The notes under the pieces were generated by a model that was not told the origin of the DNA, made no database searches, and worked only from the letters and a program-made list of their open reading frames with translations. From Epiperipatus broadwayi (lineage: Eukaryota; Onychophora; Udeonychophora; Euonychophora; Peripatidae): a stretch of DNA of 64,000 bases. Shown piece by piece: positions 10,238 to 20,829 of this stretch. The stretch is taken from the NCBI GenBank assembly GCA_028023455.1, contig JAQFVV010012416.1, forward strand, positions 9,307,967 through 9,371,966, read 5' to 3'. The stretch's first letter is position 1. Every line of letters begins with the position of its first letter. A program made the translations under genes and the position numbers.

Positions 10238-11060
10238 CCTACAAAGTTTTTTACAGCAGTTTCACAATAAGTATCTTGTAGATTAAGATAGAAAGCTAAG
10301 GAAGTAAAAGCAAATGGAGATTATTTAAGCTATCTAGATTTTGCATGATGCAGCTGTTGTTGAAAATAATACTTCGGAGCTTCAGAAAATGTTGCAAGAG
10401 TTATCGTAGGAAGTAACTAAAAATAAATATTAAACGACTAAAGTAATATTCAATAGATCTTCTTAAAAGAATAAAATAAAAATTAATAATAATGTATTAG
10501 AAGAAGATAACAACAATAAATACATTAATCAGGTTATTAATACAACATAATAAATGAAATTAATCATAGAATTAAACTTGGATGGAGTCTCTTTTTTCTA
10601 GAAATAACTTAAAAGGAAATATGGCTATATGGTTTTAAATTGAATGTGCTTTATCAGCTCTTTCTTATAGATCTGAGATTTGGACACTTAACAGAAGAGC
10701 AATACAAAGACTTTTGATTACTTAACAAAGTATTAAAAAATATATGTTAGAAATAACAAGAAGGAACCAAAAACAAAATACATAGATGATAGAACAAACA
10801 TGCTTTAATGATATCATTAAATAAATTAAAAGATTGAAATGGAACTGGGTTGGATATATTGCTATAAGAAATGTTAATAAATAGACATTCCAAGATTATT
10901 GTAACAAACTTAGAAAAAGAATACATGTGAGATGAATAGATGAAGTAAGAAGTTTGCTGCTGTGATATGGAGAAGAGGCTAGATAGCAGATAAACTGGAT
11001 TAAACTTGGAGAGACATTTATCCTGTACAGATGAATAATAGTTGACAATGATAGGCTCAG
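10238..11060 (+). pseudogene. RTE/BovB-like LINE relic, 3' part
   Basis: This continues the relic from 8100: FFTAV directly after the insertion, VKANGDYLSYLDFA (the strand before the YADD box, which itself is lost), SELQKMLQELS, then INHRIKLGW and KEPKTKYIDDRTN. These correspond to the segments after the RT catalytic core in the same LINE type. No open frame longer than a few dozen codons remains. Confidence 0.6.
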
Positions 11061-11145
11061 TAAAATGATTGCAGTATCATAGCAAGAAAAACAAAGTTCA
11101 CTATATATTATAAAACAACATGCAATTGATATATTAAGTTATGAC

Positions 11146-11290
11146 AACAAAGATATTAATTAATTAATTGTCAAGCATTGTTAGCCAAGAGGTCTTCGCA
11201 GCCGCCTTGGAAGCGAATAGTTGGTTGAAGACAGTTGTGGGTTCACCTCCCGGCCGATGCTATGACATATAGAACAAAGATATTAATTAA
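11146..11290 (+). mobile_element. tRNA-derived SINE, family 1, with 18-bp TSD
   Basis: The SINE body (11164-11272) is flanked by identical 18-bp direct repeats, AACAAAGATATTAATTAA, at 11146-11163 and 11273-11290. It has an A box-like TTAGCCAAGAGG at 11180-11191, an extended arm typical of Leu/Ser-type tRNAs, and a B box-like GGGTTCACCTCCC at 11239-11251. It then has the family block CCGATGCTATGACA. Intact target duplications argue for fairly recent LINE-mediated insertion. Confidence 0.85.
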
Positions 11291-11808
11291 GTAATTTTAT
11301 TTCAATTCCATGCTGACATTTCACTATATAATATTTAATTAAACAAAAGGAAAATATTAAATTTTATTTATAAATTTGAAATTTTAAAAAATTACCCTTT
11401 AATATATTTTATAATCTTCGTAAATAAACATAGACCATGTAGCTAAATGCAATTGATACATTAAATTATTTTGCATTCTGACTTTGCACAAGTCTGATTG
11501 TAAAGACATCATGACTCAGGTCAGATACATATAGCCTTTATGAAGCGCAAATACATTTACTATACAAATATAAATAAGAATGTAAAAGTAAACTGAATTA
11601 AAATGGGAGTGAAATGAAAAGTGTAAACCTAAGTTAAAACATAAAATATATATATATAATCAAAATACCCACCATAACTTTTTTTATTATTATTGCTGAA
11701 CCATTAATAAATTTTAATCTTTTCTGAAATTTCAACCATCTAATATAGACTTTGTCAAAGGATTATAACATATATATAAACAAATTCTTAAAACCGTTAT
11801 CAATAATT

Positions 11809-11953
11809 AATAAACAATATTAGTCTTGCGTTGTTAGCCGAGAGGTATCGCAACCGCCATGCAAGCAAGTAGTTGGTTGCAGACGGTTGTGGGTTCGCGT
11901 CCCGGCCGATGCTATGACACATGAAAAAAAAAAAAAATAAATAAACAATATTA
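11809..11953 (+). mobile_element. tRNA-derived SINE, family 1, with TSD
   Basis: It is flanked by AATAAACAATATTA at 11809-11822 and 11940-11953. The A box is TTAGCCGAGAGG, the B box GGGTTCGCGTCCC, and poly(A) is at 11924-11937. This is the most complete family 1 copy: the promoter boxes are near consensus and the G/C-rich body stands out from its surroundings. Confidence 0.88.
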
Positions 11954-12233
11954 AATTTATTTTTAAAAAACGGAAGGGAAATATATTATGTAACACCATA
12001 AAATAGAGTTATTAAATAAATTTGATACATTTAATATTGTTTATTAATAATTATTGAGACTGTTCTTTAAAGAATTTTTCTTATATATAGATCTGTGACT
12101 AAAACATCAAAAAAGAATAGAAATTTATTAATGATTCAGTAACAATAATAAAAAAAAGTTTTGAAAGAAAAGTTATTAGGCTTAGTGATTATTTGGGGGG
12201 AGTCTCAAAGATATATAGTGTTAGATATGATAT

Positions 12234-12456
12234 GATGGACTATTTCCATCATCTATGAGTGAATGTTGAATGTATAGAAAATTTTAAACTTTATTTAAAC
12301 TTTCATAAAACAAATAACTTGTTAGTAATAACGCACAATCTGTGTTGTCTATTTGTGTGTTATTACTAACAAGTTGTTTGTATTTGGAAAGTTTAAATAA
12401 AGTTTAAAATTTTCTATACATTCAACATTCACTCATAGATAATGGAAATAGTCCAA
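12234..12456. repeat. Head-to-head pair of SINE family 2 tails
   Basis: 12234-12331 is the reverse complement of 12356-12456 (GATGGACTATTTCCATCATC on the left, mirrored on the right). Both arms are the 3' tail of SINE family 2 (TTAAATAAAGTTTAAAATTTTC; TACATTCAACATTCA). The tRNA-like heads are missing, leaving a palindrome with a 24-bp centre. Confidence 0.7.
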
Positions 12457-12694
12457 CATAAAACATCTAATAATATACCATCATCACAAACCTTCAGATA
12501 TTAAGAGAAGTGTATTTATGAAGGTTGCACACACGCACACAATTTCAATTTTATCACCTTACTTTTAATTACGTTACTGATTTTAGCCAAAGTTAATGAC
12601 AAAACAATTTATTAAATATTGTAAAATCTAGAGTTTGCAATTGTCTATAACAATAAACTTCAATATGAAAAAAACAAGCCTATTATTTGTTGGA

Positions 12695-13040
12695 TTATGT
12701 CTTTAGAAAAAATTTAAACTTTATTTTAACTTTCCAAATATATTTAACTGTTAGTAGCAGCACATCAGGTTACTATATGCACAACATTTCAAGAGGCATT
12801 ATTCTCCTCTCTTCTTCAGATGTTGTTGGGCTGACCAGAGACAGTAGAAGTATGGGAATCAAACCTGAGTTTTTAAATTCTTGAATATTTAATTTTAAAG
12901 TAATGCTTCCAACTGAGCTCTCAAAACATTGTGTTAAATACTAATTGGTGAGTTATTTCTAACAGTTGAATGTATTTAGAAAGTTTAAAATTTTTCTAAA
13001 GACATTCAGTTCTTAATATTAGATGATGGTAATAGTCCAA
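12695..13040. mobile_element. SINE family 2, minus copy plus inverted tail
   Basis: 12695-12925 is a minus-strand family 2 copy: tail, hammerhead-like segment near 12787-12827, tRNA-like region near 12850-12920 with degraded boxes. 12950-13040 is a plus-strand copy of the same tail. Together they form another head-to-head arrangement, with the heads in the middle. Confidence 0.6.
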
Positions 13041-13044
13041 CAAA

Positions 13045-13940
13045 TAATTAATACCATCATTCAGACAAATACTAAGTCATTTTGAGATTAAACCTGTATA
13101 TTATTAGATTATATTGAAATGTAATAATGCCAAAATAATAATAATAATGTGAGGGTAAAAAAGTGAAATTTTATTTAGTAAAACTGCTATTTGTAAGTAT
13201 TTTTAATTCTAGATTAAATATTATACATTTATTCTATTTTAATCATTAAAATTTAGGTAAGAATTTTTATATTATTATTATTAGCTAAACTAACTATTAA
13301 CAAATATAAAAAATAAAAATAAAAATCTCTAGAGAATTTTAATCATTATAAGGTATTGTAGATGAATACAATGTACTTAAAGATTAAGAATATTCTAAGT
13401 TTAACTTGTATAATATTAGCTATTCTAAATTCTTAGCAAAAATGGTTTTAATAAACTGGATCTATCAGTTGTAATAAATAGTTCCTATAAAAACTAATTT
13501 TAATAATATTAATCAATTAAACATATTATTTTTAATATAAAAGCCGCTTAACCCACTTTAACTGGTATAAAATTGAGCTGATTTGAAAATATTTAAAAAA
13601 ATAAAAATAATCTATATCTATATATATATATCTGTAATGTAATAGTACTACAGTATTTTAATAGTTAATATAAAATAAATATGGGTATACTATTATTAAA
13701 CCAGCTACCAAAAATTCAGAAACTTCCTAACAACTGGACAAAATTATGATAAATAGAGGTTTTACAATTACACCTGTCTTTGATTATTACTAGTAACTTT
13801 TATTACAACACACATTTCAAAACAAAGTTCTTAAAGAACACAGTTGAATAATATTTATAAATTAATAGAATATCAACAACAATATTGTGTGATTTTCTTA
13901 TATGCTTACTCATTATGAATTCAAAGACTAGTACTTTTCA
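13045..13940. other. No recognised feature
   Basis: Very A/T-rich, with TA microsatellite (about 13617-13632) and ATT/TAA runs. No ORF or repeat assigned. Confidence 0.5.
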
Positions 13941-14007
13941 CACTACCTAAAAGCCATCTATAATAAAATTGAGCAATCAATGGCCACCAGATGGCACAGT
14001 GAAGGCA

Positions 14008-15950
14008 AGAGGTTTAGATGGATGGGGTGCAGAGATGGTGGTGAATTTGAGAAATAGGATAAAATCAAATCTATTATCAACTTTAATAAGATTGCACAGA
14101 AGACAGAATCTCCAAATAGCTGGAATAATACAGGAGTGAGGTTATTATCTAAAGAAAAAGATAAAAGATCATAGAAAGATAAACAATTATACACTGATAG
14201 CAGTAATGTCAGTGTTAAGTTTTTGCATATATGGTGGCTGGAAGAATGGCAAAAAGGATGGAAGAAATAAATATAGTGGGAGAAATGTACGGAGGTTTTT
14301 AGAACAGATAGGCATATAGAAGATAGTTTATTTGTAGTCACACAACTTCTGGAAATGAATAGGAATATAGGTAGGTGATTATATATGATCTTTATAGATA
14401 TAGAGAAGGCATATGATAGAGAGAAAAAAAATAGATTATGGGTAAGTTTAATAAATTTGGGAATAAATGGGGTTTTATTGGATCTTATTAAGAGATTGTA
14501 CAAAAATAGTTATTATATATATCAGGAAATATAGAATCAGTTAGTTAAAAATGAAGTGGGACTGAGGCAAGGATGCCCTATGTCACCTATTTTGTTTTGG
14601 TTATATTTGAGAGAAATAGAAAGGGCAATAGAAAGATTAGGATGAGGGGTAAAGATACTATTAGTAGATGGCAAGGAAGTGTATACATTATTAGGTCTTT
14701 TATTTGCTGATGATATTTTCTTATTCACAGTAAGTAGGGAAGCTACAGAAGTTGTACTGAAGACTTGTGCAGGGGTAGATAAAGAGATGGGAATCAAATT
14801 TAGTGAAAAAAAATCAAAAGTATATGATGGTAAATGCTGGGGAAAGAGAAGAGAAAGAATTTTTCTTGGGCGATATAAAATTAAGTGTGGTGAATAAGTA
14901 CAAATATTTGGGAATTGTTTTAAGTAATCAGAGAAATTGGTTGGAGAAATGGAAAAAAAAAATTGATGAGCAAAGAAAAAAAAGGGACTGATAATTTTTT
15001 TTCATATAATAAATATGTTCTAGCAAAAATTGTATGGGAGGGAATGGCAGTAGTGGGGTTAACCTATAGAAATGAACAGTTATGTGTTAGCAACAGGGTA
15101 GATTACTTAGAAAAAGTAAAATGAGAGAAGTAAGAAGACATGCATTAGCTGCAGATGTGTGGGCAGCAAAGGAGGCAATTCAATGAGAAATGGGATGGTC
15201 AAGTTTTTATAGGAGAGTTTCAAAAGTAAAATGAAAATGTTTGGTAGATTGCAATTTATGGATAGTAAGAAAATAGCCAAAATAGTATTTAACTGAGTTA
15301 TGAATAAAGAGCAGGTAATAAGATGGGTGAGAAAGGCAGTATGGTATGCAGATTTGGATAAAAACTTTATGTCAGTATACTGGTACAAAGAGTGGGATGA
15401 CTATGTTAGGAGGGTTGTTGAGAGTTATAATGGCAAAGACTGGGCTAGAAGAATAGATATATTAAAAAAAAATAGGGAGCTAGAGAGATGGAGAACTAGT
15501 ATGGAGCATAAATACATATAGAAATCAACAGAATAGTGGATGTGAGTTAATTTATGATAATAGCAGGGAAAGTAGTTTACTATTTAAGGCTCAAACAGGA
15601 TCACTAGCAATAAGGGAATATACTCATAAATGGGGTAATGTAAGTGATTTAGTCTGCAGGTTATGTAAGGAAGGCACGGAAAATATTAGGCATTTGTTAA
15701 TAGAATGTAAATGCTTACAAGCAGAAAGGATACAAATGATGAAGTTTTGGGAGAATAAATATAGATTAAGTGATATAGAAAGTGGGTTATTGGTCTTTAT
15801 GCTGGGGTTGGAAAAAGATGAGATATAGATACAAAGGCCATGGAACAGACAAAGATATTGTGGAAATGGGATAGAGCATGATAGAGAAGAATATGGGAAA
15901 AACTTAAGGTGGCAATGGAAAGGAAATTATTAAGAAATGTCTGACTTCAA
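14008..15950 (+). pseudogene. LINE family A, 5'-truncated RT copy
   Basis: This is the same family as the minus-strand element at 24160-27830. It begins at KARGLDGWGAEMV (14008) and keeps the RT motifs in scattered frames: GLRQGCPMSPIL (14564-14600), LLFADDIFLF (the FADD catalytic box, about 14695-14725), GIKFSEKKS, and YKYLGIVLSNQ (about 14900-14930). Later pieces include ADVWAAKEAIQ, KEWDDYVRRVVE and the zinc-finger segment VCRLCKEGTENIRHLLIEC (about 15650-15715). Frameshifts and stops throughout make it a dead copy. It lacks the endonuclease. Confidence 0.8.
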
Positions 15951-15979
15951 TAAAGAAGTAGCCATATCATATCACAGCC

Positions 15980-16440
15980 ACAGATTGGTTTCTGTTTTGA
16001 GAAGATGATTCATATAACTGGAACTAATGCCTAATGAATTAATGATGTGAATGTTTTATTTTATTTATTTCTTAATCCATCAAATCTACTTAATTTATGA
16101 TTTTAATTTTTTTCCCCATAAAAATAAAATAAGAAAATAACTGCAATGCTCACTGTTGAAAAAATATTTAACATAAAATGATCTTTAAAAAAAATAAAAA
16201 ACATTAACTGAAGTTTCTTATAAAACAATATGAAAATATGCAAACTGCGGGGGGGTGAGGCTAATAAACAAAAATAGTGCATAAAAATATTTATTAAAAT
16301 ATTATAATATTGTTATTATTTAATGTTTACATTCAATATAATAGGGAAGAGGGGGGGGACTAACCAATAATGTTTATTTTTTGATTATGAGTGTATAAAA
16401 ATTTTATAATATAAAATTAAGTATATAGTTTTATAGTTTA
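15980..16440. other. No recognised feature
   Basis: A/T-rich with short homopolymers, including G-runs at 16249-16254 and 16354-16359. Nothing coding or repeated that I can name. Confidence 0.5.
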
Positions 16441-16443
16441 TAT

Positions 16444-16497
16444 CAGGGATCAACAACTTTTTGGTGGTATCATGCTGAACCTATGTTACAATGTTTC
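16444..16497 (+). mobile_element. hAT-like terminal fragment
   Basis: CAGGGATCAACAACTTTTTG resembles the CAGGGGTCGGCAAC-type termini of hAT transposons. The rest of the element is not visible. A SINE family 2 copy begins right after it at 16498. Confidence 0.35.
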
Positions 16498-16690
16498 TTT
16501 GGCAGGATGGCTTAGTTGATTAGAGTCTTACCTTAAAATTCAATACTCAAAATCTAGGAGGCCAGGTTCGATTCCCATGCTACTACTGTTACTGGTTAGG
16601 CCAGGAACAGCTGAAGAAGAGGGGAGAATAATCTCTCTATGTTGTGTGTATACCAACCTGTGTGCAATGTTACAATGTTATTTTGCATGC
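16498..16690 (+). mobile_element. tRNA-derived SINE, family 2
   Basis: The A box region is GGATGGCTTAGTTGATTAG (16505-16523) and the B box GGTTCGATTCCCATG (16565-16579), near consensus. Then come CTGAAGAAGAGGGGAG (about 16610) and a degraded GAAAC position. A short tail ending near 16690 lacks the long family tail. Confidence 0.65.
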
Positions 16691-16729
16691 CATTATGATT
16701 CTACCTATCTTAATATAGTATCAAAATTG

Positions 16730-16797
16730 GTCTGGTTATAATGGGCTTCAAAATTATATATTATATACTTTTGAAGTCCATTTTAACCAAATCTTAT
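16730..16797. repeat. Short inverted repeat
   Basis: TGGTTATAATGGGCTTCAAAA and its near reverse complement flank a TA-rich loop (stems about 16731-16754 and 16773-16796). Probably a decayed small palindromic element. Confidence 0.45.
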
Positions 16798-16839
16798 ATT
16801 ACTAACCACCACATGATCACCATCTCTTATACTAGCAGA

Positions 16840-17458
16840 AAATTGTTAGTAAACAGGCAAAACTCTCCAAACAGTAGTGCCACCCTGTGCCAACCAGAGT
16901 AATCAATGGTTGCCAGAAGGCTTGTGCATAAAATCCCTATCTAGTGCCTAGTCAGTCAATATACACAGACTAGTTTCTGGCTTGTGGCCTTCACCAGCAA
17001 GGAGCCTTGGATCTGAGAGCACTACACCTAGATCTTAGGATCTAATGCAACCCTCCAGCACCTTTTATCTCTACTTAATTACAAAACTATGAGAATGAAA
17101 CTGAAAACAATAATATTTTAAATCTAAGCTCAATAGCCTATATAGTCACATGGGTCTGAACTCAGTTCAGCACCCATACATTTTGGTGTCTTTGGCTCTT
17201 TAACAATAACCACCACTATCCTATTAGGCAGGATTGGTGTTAAACCACTAACATCGCATGATCACCTTCTCTAATACTAGCACATCTGTTTATAAACAGG
17301 TAAAACTTCCCATACAGTAGTGCCACCCTGTGCTAACCAGAGTAATCAATGACTGCCAGAAGGCTTGTGCATAACATCCCTATCTAGTGCCTACTCATCC
17401 AATATCCCAGCCTAGTTACTGGCTTGTGGCCTTTGTCAGTGAGGAGCCTTGTATCTGA
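16840..17458 (-). repeat. Hammerhead repeat family R, tandem dimer (minus)
   Basis: Two minus-strand units have hammerhead positions at 16991-16997 and 17433-17439, about 442 bp apart. Each unit has the GGGATTTTATGCACAAGCC block, a central T/A-rich part and the AGATCCTAAGATCTAGG segment upstream of the ribozyme. Core bases are mutated in both (CTGGTGA and CTGACAA), though stem II GGC/GCC and the ACTAGT of the first are kept. It is joined head-to-head with the plus dimer at about 17458. Confidence 0.72.
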
Positions 17459-17601
17459 CTATATAGACTACTGAGCTTAGATTAAAAATATTGTTTTCCA
17501 ATTTCATTCTCATAGTTTTGTAGTTAAGTAGAGATAAAAGGTGGCTGCTGGAGGTTGCATTAGATCCTAAGATCTAGGTGCAGTGCTCTCAGATCCAAAG
17601 C

Positions 17602-17643
17602 TCCTCACTGATGAAGGTCACAAGCCAGAAACTAGTCTGGGGA
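17602..17643 (+). ncRNA. Type I hammerhead ribozyme motif (family R, best copy)
   Basis: Stem I is TCCTCA (17602-17607) with TGGGGA (17638-17643): six pairs with one G-U. The core CTGATGA is at 17608-17614. Stem II is GGT/GCC closed by CACAA with an A-A mismatch at its base. GAA is at 17628-17630. Stem III is the palindrome ACTAGT, and the cleavage base C is at 17637. All invariant core nucleotides are present. The conserved A-A at the bottom of stem II is unusual and may reduce activity. Confidence 0.65.
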
Positions 17644-18055
17644 TATTGAATGAATAGGCACTAGATAGGGATTTTATGCACAAGCCTTCTGGCATCCATT
17701 GATTCCTCTGGTTGGCACAGGATGGCATTACTATATGAAGAGTTTTGCCTATTTAATAACAGTTATGTGTTAGTATAAGAGATGGTGATTATGTGATGTT
17801 TAGTGGTTTAACACCAATCCTGCCTAATAGAATATTGGTGGCTATGGTTATTAAAGAGCCAAAGACATCAAAATGTTTGGGTGCTGAATTAAGTTCAGAC
17901 TCATATGACTATATAGGCTATTGAGCTTAGATTGAAAATATTACTGTGTTTTCAATTTCATACTTATAGTTTTGTGTTAAGTAGAGATAAAAGATGTTTG
18001 CTGGAGGGTTGCATTAGATCCTAAGATCTAGGTGCAGTGCTCTCAGATCCAAGGC

Positions 18056-18097
18056 TCCTTACTGACGGAGGCCACAAGCCAGAAACTAGTCTGGGGA
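18056..18097 (+). ncRNA. Hammerhead-like motif with mutated core
   Basis: Second monomer of the plus tandem. The core reads CTGACGG (last A changed to G), while stem II GGC/GCC, GAA, ACTAGTC and TGGGGA are unchanged. Probably inactive. Confidence 0.55.
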
Positions 18098-18244
18098 TAT
18101 TGGATGAGTAGGCACTAGATAGGGATTTTATGCACAAGCCTTCTGGCATCCCTTGATTACTCTGGTTGGCACAGGGTGGCACTACTGCATGGAGAGTTTT
18201 GCCTGTTTTAGATCTTATATTATTGGTCATTTAATATCTTAAAA

Positions 18245-19085
18245 TATATAAGTGAAAAGTATGTTTTGTTAAATTATATTGCATTCCAAAGACACGCTTA
18301 AAATTTTATTTGGCATGACGAAAATTCATCTAGCTGGCATTTAAACAAATGTGTATTGTTTATAAAATTTCCGATCAATGTAAAGTGATTCAGAATAGGA
18401 AAAGCGCATTTAGCTTTCAATGGTTTAATTTAAAAGGTTGATTAATGAAATCTAACAAAATAAAACACGTATTTTTCTAGCATTCATCAAAAATGTTTCA
18501 AAGAAAAATCATTTTTATGATATAAAAAAATCATCTCGAAATTGGAAGTTTTTCATATATTCTTCTTTTCTTTAAAACTGTGGACATTTAGATTTTTTTC
18601 TCTATAAGAAATTTGTTTTTTAAACGAAAAACAACAATGATTTTTAATTTATTTGTACCAAGTCTACATATTTGCGTACTTGGTTCACGCATTAACCTGA
18701 CTATTACTAACTATAAACTTTTATTTTAAAGTAAACACACCAAAATTTAAAATATATTATTATATAATTACAAATAGAGGTTTTGCAAATGAATTAATTG
18801 ATATAATATTCTGTCTAAATATAAATTTAGTCTAAACAAGCTAGTTGCGTTCAAAAGTCAGTTGACTGGCTAAAAAAAAAATCCAGGCAAAATTAATCCT
18901 CCCTGGGAAAAAAATATATTTCCATTCCACTTAGCTCTTATCTTTATTGAAAACAGCAAAGATTGAATGTACATTTATTGTACAAAATAATTAATAAATT
19001 AAAATGAATCATGGTTTGCATTTACATGTGAGTCACAGATGCAAAATATATGTGATGGCCAAATGCGTGTGCTGTATTAATCAGA
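18245..19085. other. No recognised feature
   Basis: A/T-rich DNA. An open frame starting at 19004 exists, but its latter half coincides with the hAT-like end at 19090-19143, so I do not call it a gene. Confidence 0.4.
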
Positions 19086-19089
19086 GTGC

Positions 19090-19149
19090 TATTGATAATC
19101 GTTCTGCACGCCACACTTGGCACATGTGCCCTAAGTTGCCGCCCCCTGA
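19090..19149 (+). mobile_element. hAT-like 3' terminal fragment
   Basis: GCCACACTTGGCACATGTGC followed by TTGCCGCCCCCTG is the kind of G/C-rich subterminal region and (inverse) CAGGGG-type terminus seen in non-autonomous hAT elements. The opposite end was not found, so this is a fragment. Confidence 0.4.
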
Positions 19150-19154
19150 TTTAT

Positions 19155-19800
19155 ACTATTACAAAAAAATGTTTAGTATAAAAAAAAAGTGTTGTAAATA
19201 TATATCCAATATTGTAATTATACAAATATTAATCCCTAGAATATTACTTTTTAATACTTGTTTAACTTTTCGGTTGCATATAGCTGATTAAAAACACAAA
19301 AGACTTATAATAAATAATCCAGCAAAATCATTAACATGAAAAATTTAGAGACCCAAGAGTATTGGAGCAAAAATATTGTATTTATGGTAATCGAAATCTT
19401 TAAACAAATTATTTAGCAGCCAATCATTCTAAACTAATATTTAAGTATTAATAAGTAATTCATATTTTAAAAATAATTTTGTTTCACGAGGTAAAAAATC
19501 TTAACAAAAAAATTACATTAAACTTTAAAAAAAAAAAAAAGATTTTCAGAAAGAATAAAAACAAAAACAAGATCATAGATCATATTTTTTGGTTTAAAAT
19601 TCTCACAGTAATTAATTTCAAACATTGTGGATTAATCTTCACACTAACAACCTTATTCAGTTTTAACATATTTAATGATACTTTTCATTATATGTATTTT
19701 AAAAAAATCACTCAAATCAAAATTACAAAACATAAAAGTAGAAATTTTAAAAAAAATTTAACACAAAACTTTTTCCCCTCATAACTCTATTTTCAACATG
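19155..19800. other. No recognised feature
   Basis: A/T-rich. Lysine/asparagine-rich open frames reflect composition and not coding. Confidence 0.5.
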
Positions 19801-19809
19801 ATTTTTTTT

Positions 19810-19920
19810 TTTCATATGTCATAGCATCGCCCGGGAGGCGAACCCACAACCGTCTGCAACCAACTACTTGCTTGCAAGGCGGCTGCGGTGACCTCTCGGC
19901 TAACAACGCTTGACAGCATG
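19810..19920 (-). mobile_element. tRNA-derived SINE, family 1 (minus)
   Basis: Minus-strand copy: A box-like TTAGCCGAGAGG (about 19892-19903), the GCAAGTAGTTGGTTGCAGAC arm, B box-like GGGTTCGCCTCCC (about 19835-19847), the CGATGCTATGACA block and poly(A) (T-run at 19802-19811). The flanking CATGATT is present on both sides and may be a short target duplication. Confidence 0.8.
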
Positions 19921-20049
19921 ATTCTATTTCTAGATATTTTTAAAGTGATATAATAAATATATATCTTAATGATATTCAAGCTCTTTAAAATTACTAGAAT
20001 AAATTGTATTAAAAGTTTAGTAAGCAATGTCAAATATTGACTATGATCA

Positions 20050-20460
20050 AATGTTACTTCTTTGTCATAATGCTTTACTAGACTTCAAATAAAAAACTAG
20101 CTCACATACATTTAATAGTTAATAACAATGACAATACATATATATATTCATAGTATTATAGCTAAATAGATGCTGTTTTAGTACAATAACGTGTGTGGTG
20201 AGATTTAAAGTTGTTACTTTCTTCTTTTGTTAATTCCTCCTCATTCTTAAATCCTATTCATTTATCCAAGAGAATATTATATACTGTATTTGAAATTAAT
20301 AAGTGCACTGTCAAAAAAATTAACCACTATTACATATATGTAAGTTATTGATAACAATGGTATGATAACTTCTACATAATTTATAAAAATGATTATTTCT
20401 GGAAAAAAAAAAAACAAATAAATAAATCAATAACACTGTTTATAATGTATATTACACACA
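20050..20460. other. No recognised feature
   Basis: A/T-rich DNA without an assignable element. Confidence 0.5.
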
Positions 20461-20461
20461 C

Positions 20462-20745
20462 CGTGTCATACATAAAAGAGAAAGAAAGACAATAATAGTA
20501 ATATTTAGCTGAGCTTGCTTTCAGAACTGTGTACCAGATTCAAAGGCCTGGTTTATTGCCAAGTTTAATATTGTCAATCAAAGAAATACTAGTGTCCCAC
20601 TGAGCATGCCCTGGAATATTAATTGAATGGTTTAGTTAGTTTGAATGGTTTAGTTAGTTTGCCAAGAGTCTGATACAGAGTACCAAAAGCGTGCTCAGCT
20701 AAATATTACTATCAAATTTTTCTTCTCTGTATGACATATAGATAT
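20462..20745. repeat. Inverted-repeat element with internal 18-bp duplication
   Basis: Arms of about 70 bp (20462-20537 and 20674-20745) are imperfect reverse complements, sharing GTGTCATACA/TGTATGACAT at the outside and AATATTTAGCTGAGC further in. The centre contains a direct duplication of TGAATGGTTTAGTTAGTT (about 20624-20659). A single arm also occurs near 33850-33890. It may be a small palindromic transposon, or another head-to-head retroelement end. Confidence 0.5.
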
Positions 20746-20829
20746 ATGTGTGTGTATAATATAAAAACAAATTAAAAATAACCCATATAAGGAAAAACCA
20801 TAAAAATTAAAAACTATAAAAAAAAGATA

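Larger units (their letters stand above)
17459..18240 (+). repeat. Hammerhead repeat family R, tandem dimer (plus)
   Basis: Two plus-strand units carry hammerhead cores at 17608 and 18062, giving a period of 454 bp. The unit runs: CTATTGAGCTTAG, a T-rich stretch, GTAGAGATAAAAG, AGATCCTAAGATCTAGG, the ribozyme, GGCACTAGATAGGG, TTATGCACAAGCCTTCTGG, GGCACAGG-TGGCA, GAGAGTTTTGCC, AAGAGATGGTGAT, and CACCAATCCTGCC. Tandem monomers each carrying a type I hammerhead are the layout of retrozymes (non-coding, circular-RNA retroelements); that assignment is inference. Confidence 0.75.

Noticed and set aside
11177-11262. Functional tRNA gene (Leu/Ser-like)
   Set aside because: A and B boxes are present, but the cloverleaf is not complete and the copies end in poly(A) with target duplications, so these are SINEs.
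14537-14797. Minus-strand open frames across 13958-15388
   Set aside because: They are antisense shadows of the plus-strand LINE A copy, whose RT motifs are clear.
18021-18230. Minus-strand open frame in family R
   Set aside because: It is fully covered by the hammerhead repeat, and similar frames occur in other copies only by sequence identity.
19004-19291. 95-codon plus frame with cysteine-rich start
   Set aside because: Its middle coincides with a hAT-like terminus, and the rest is low-complexity A/T sequence.
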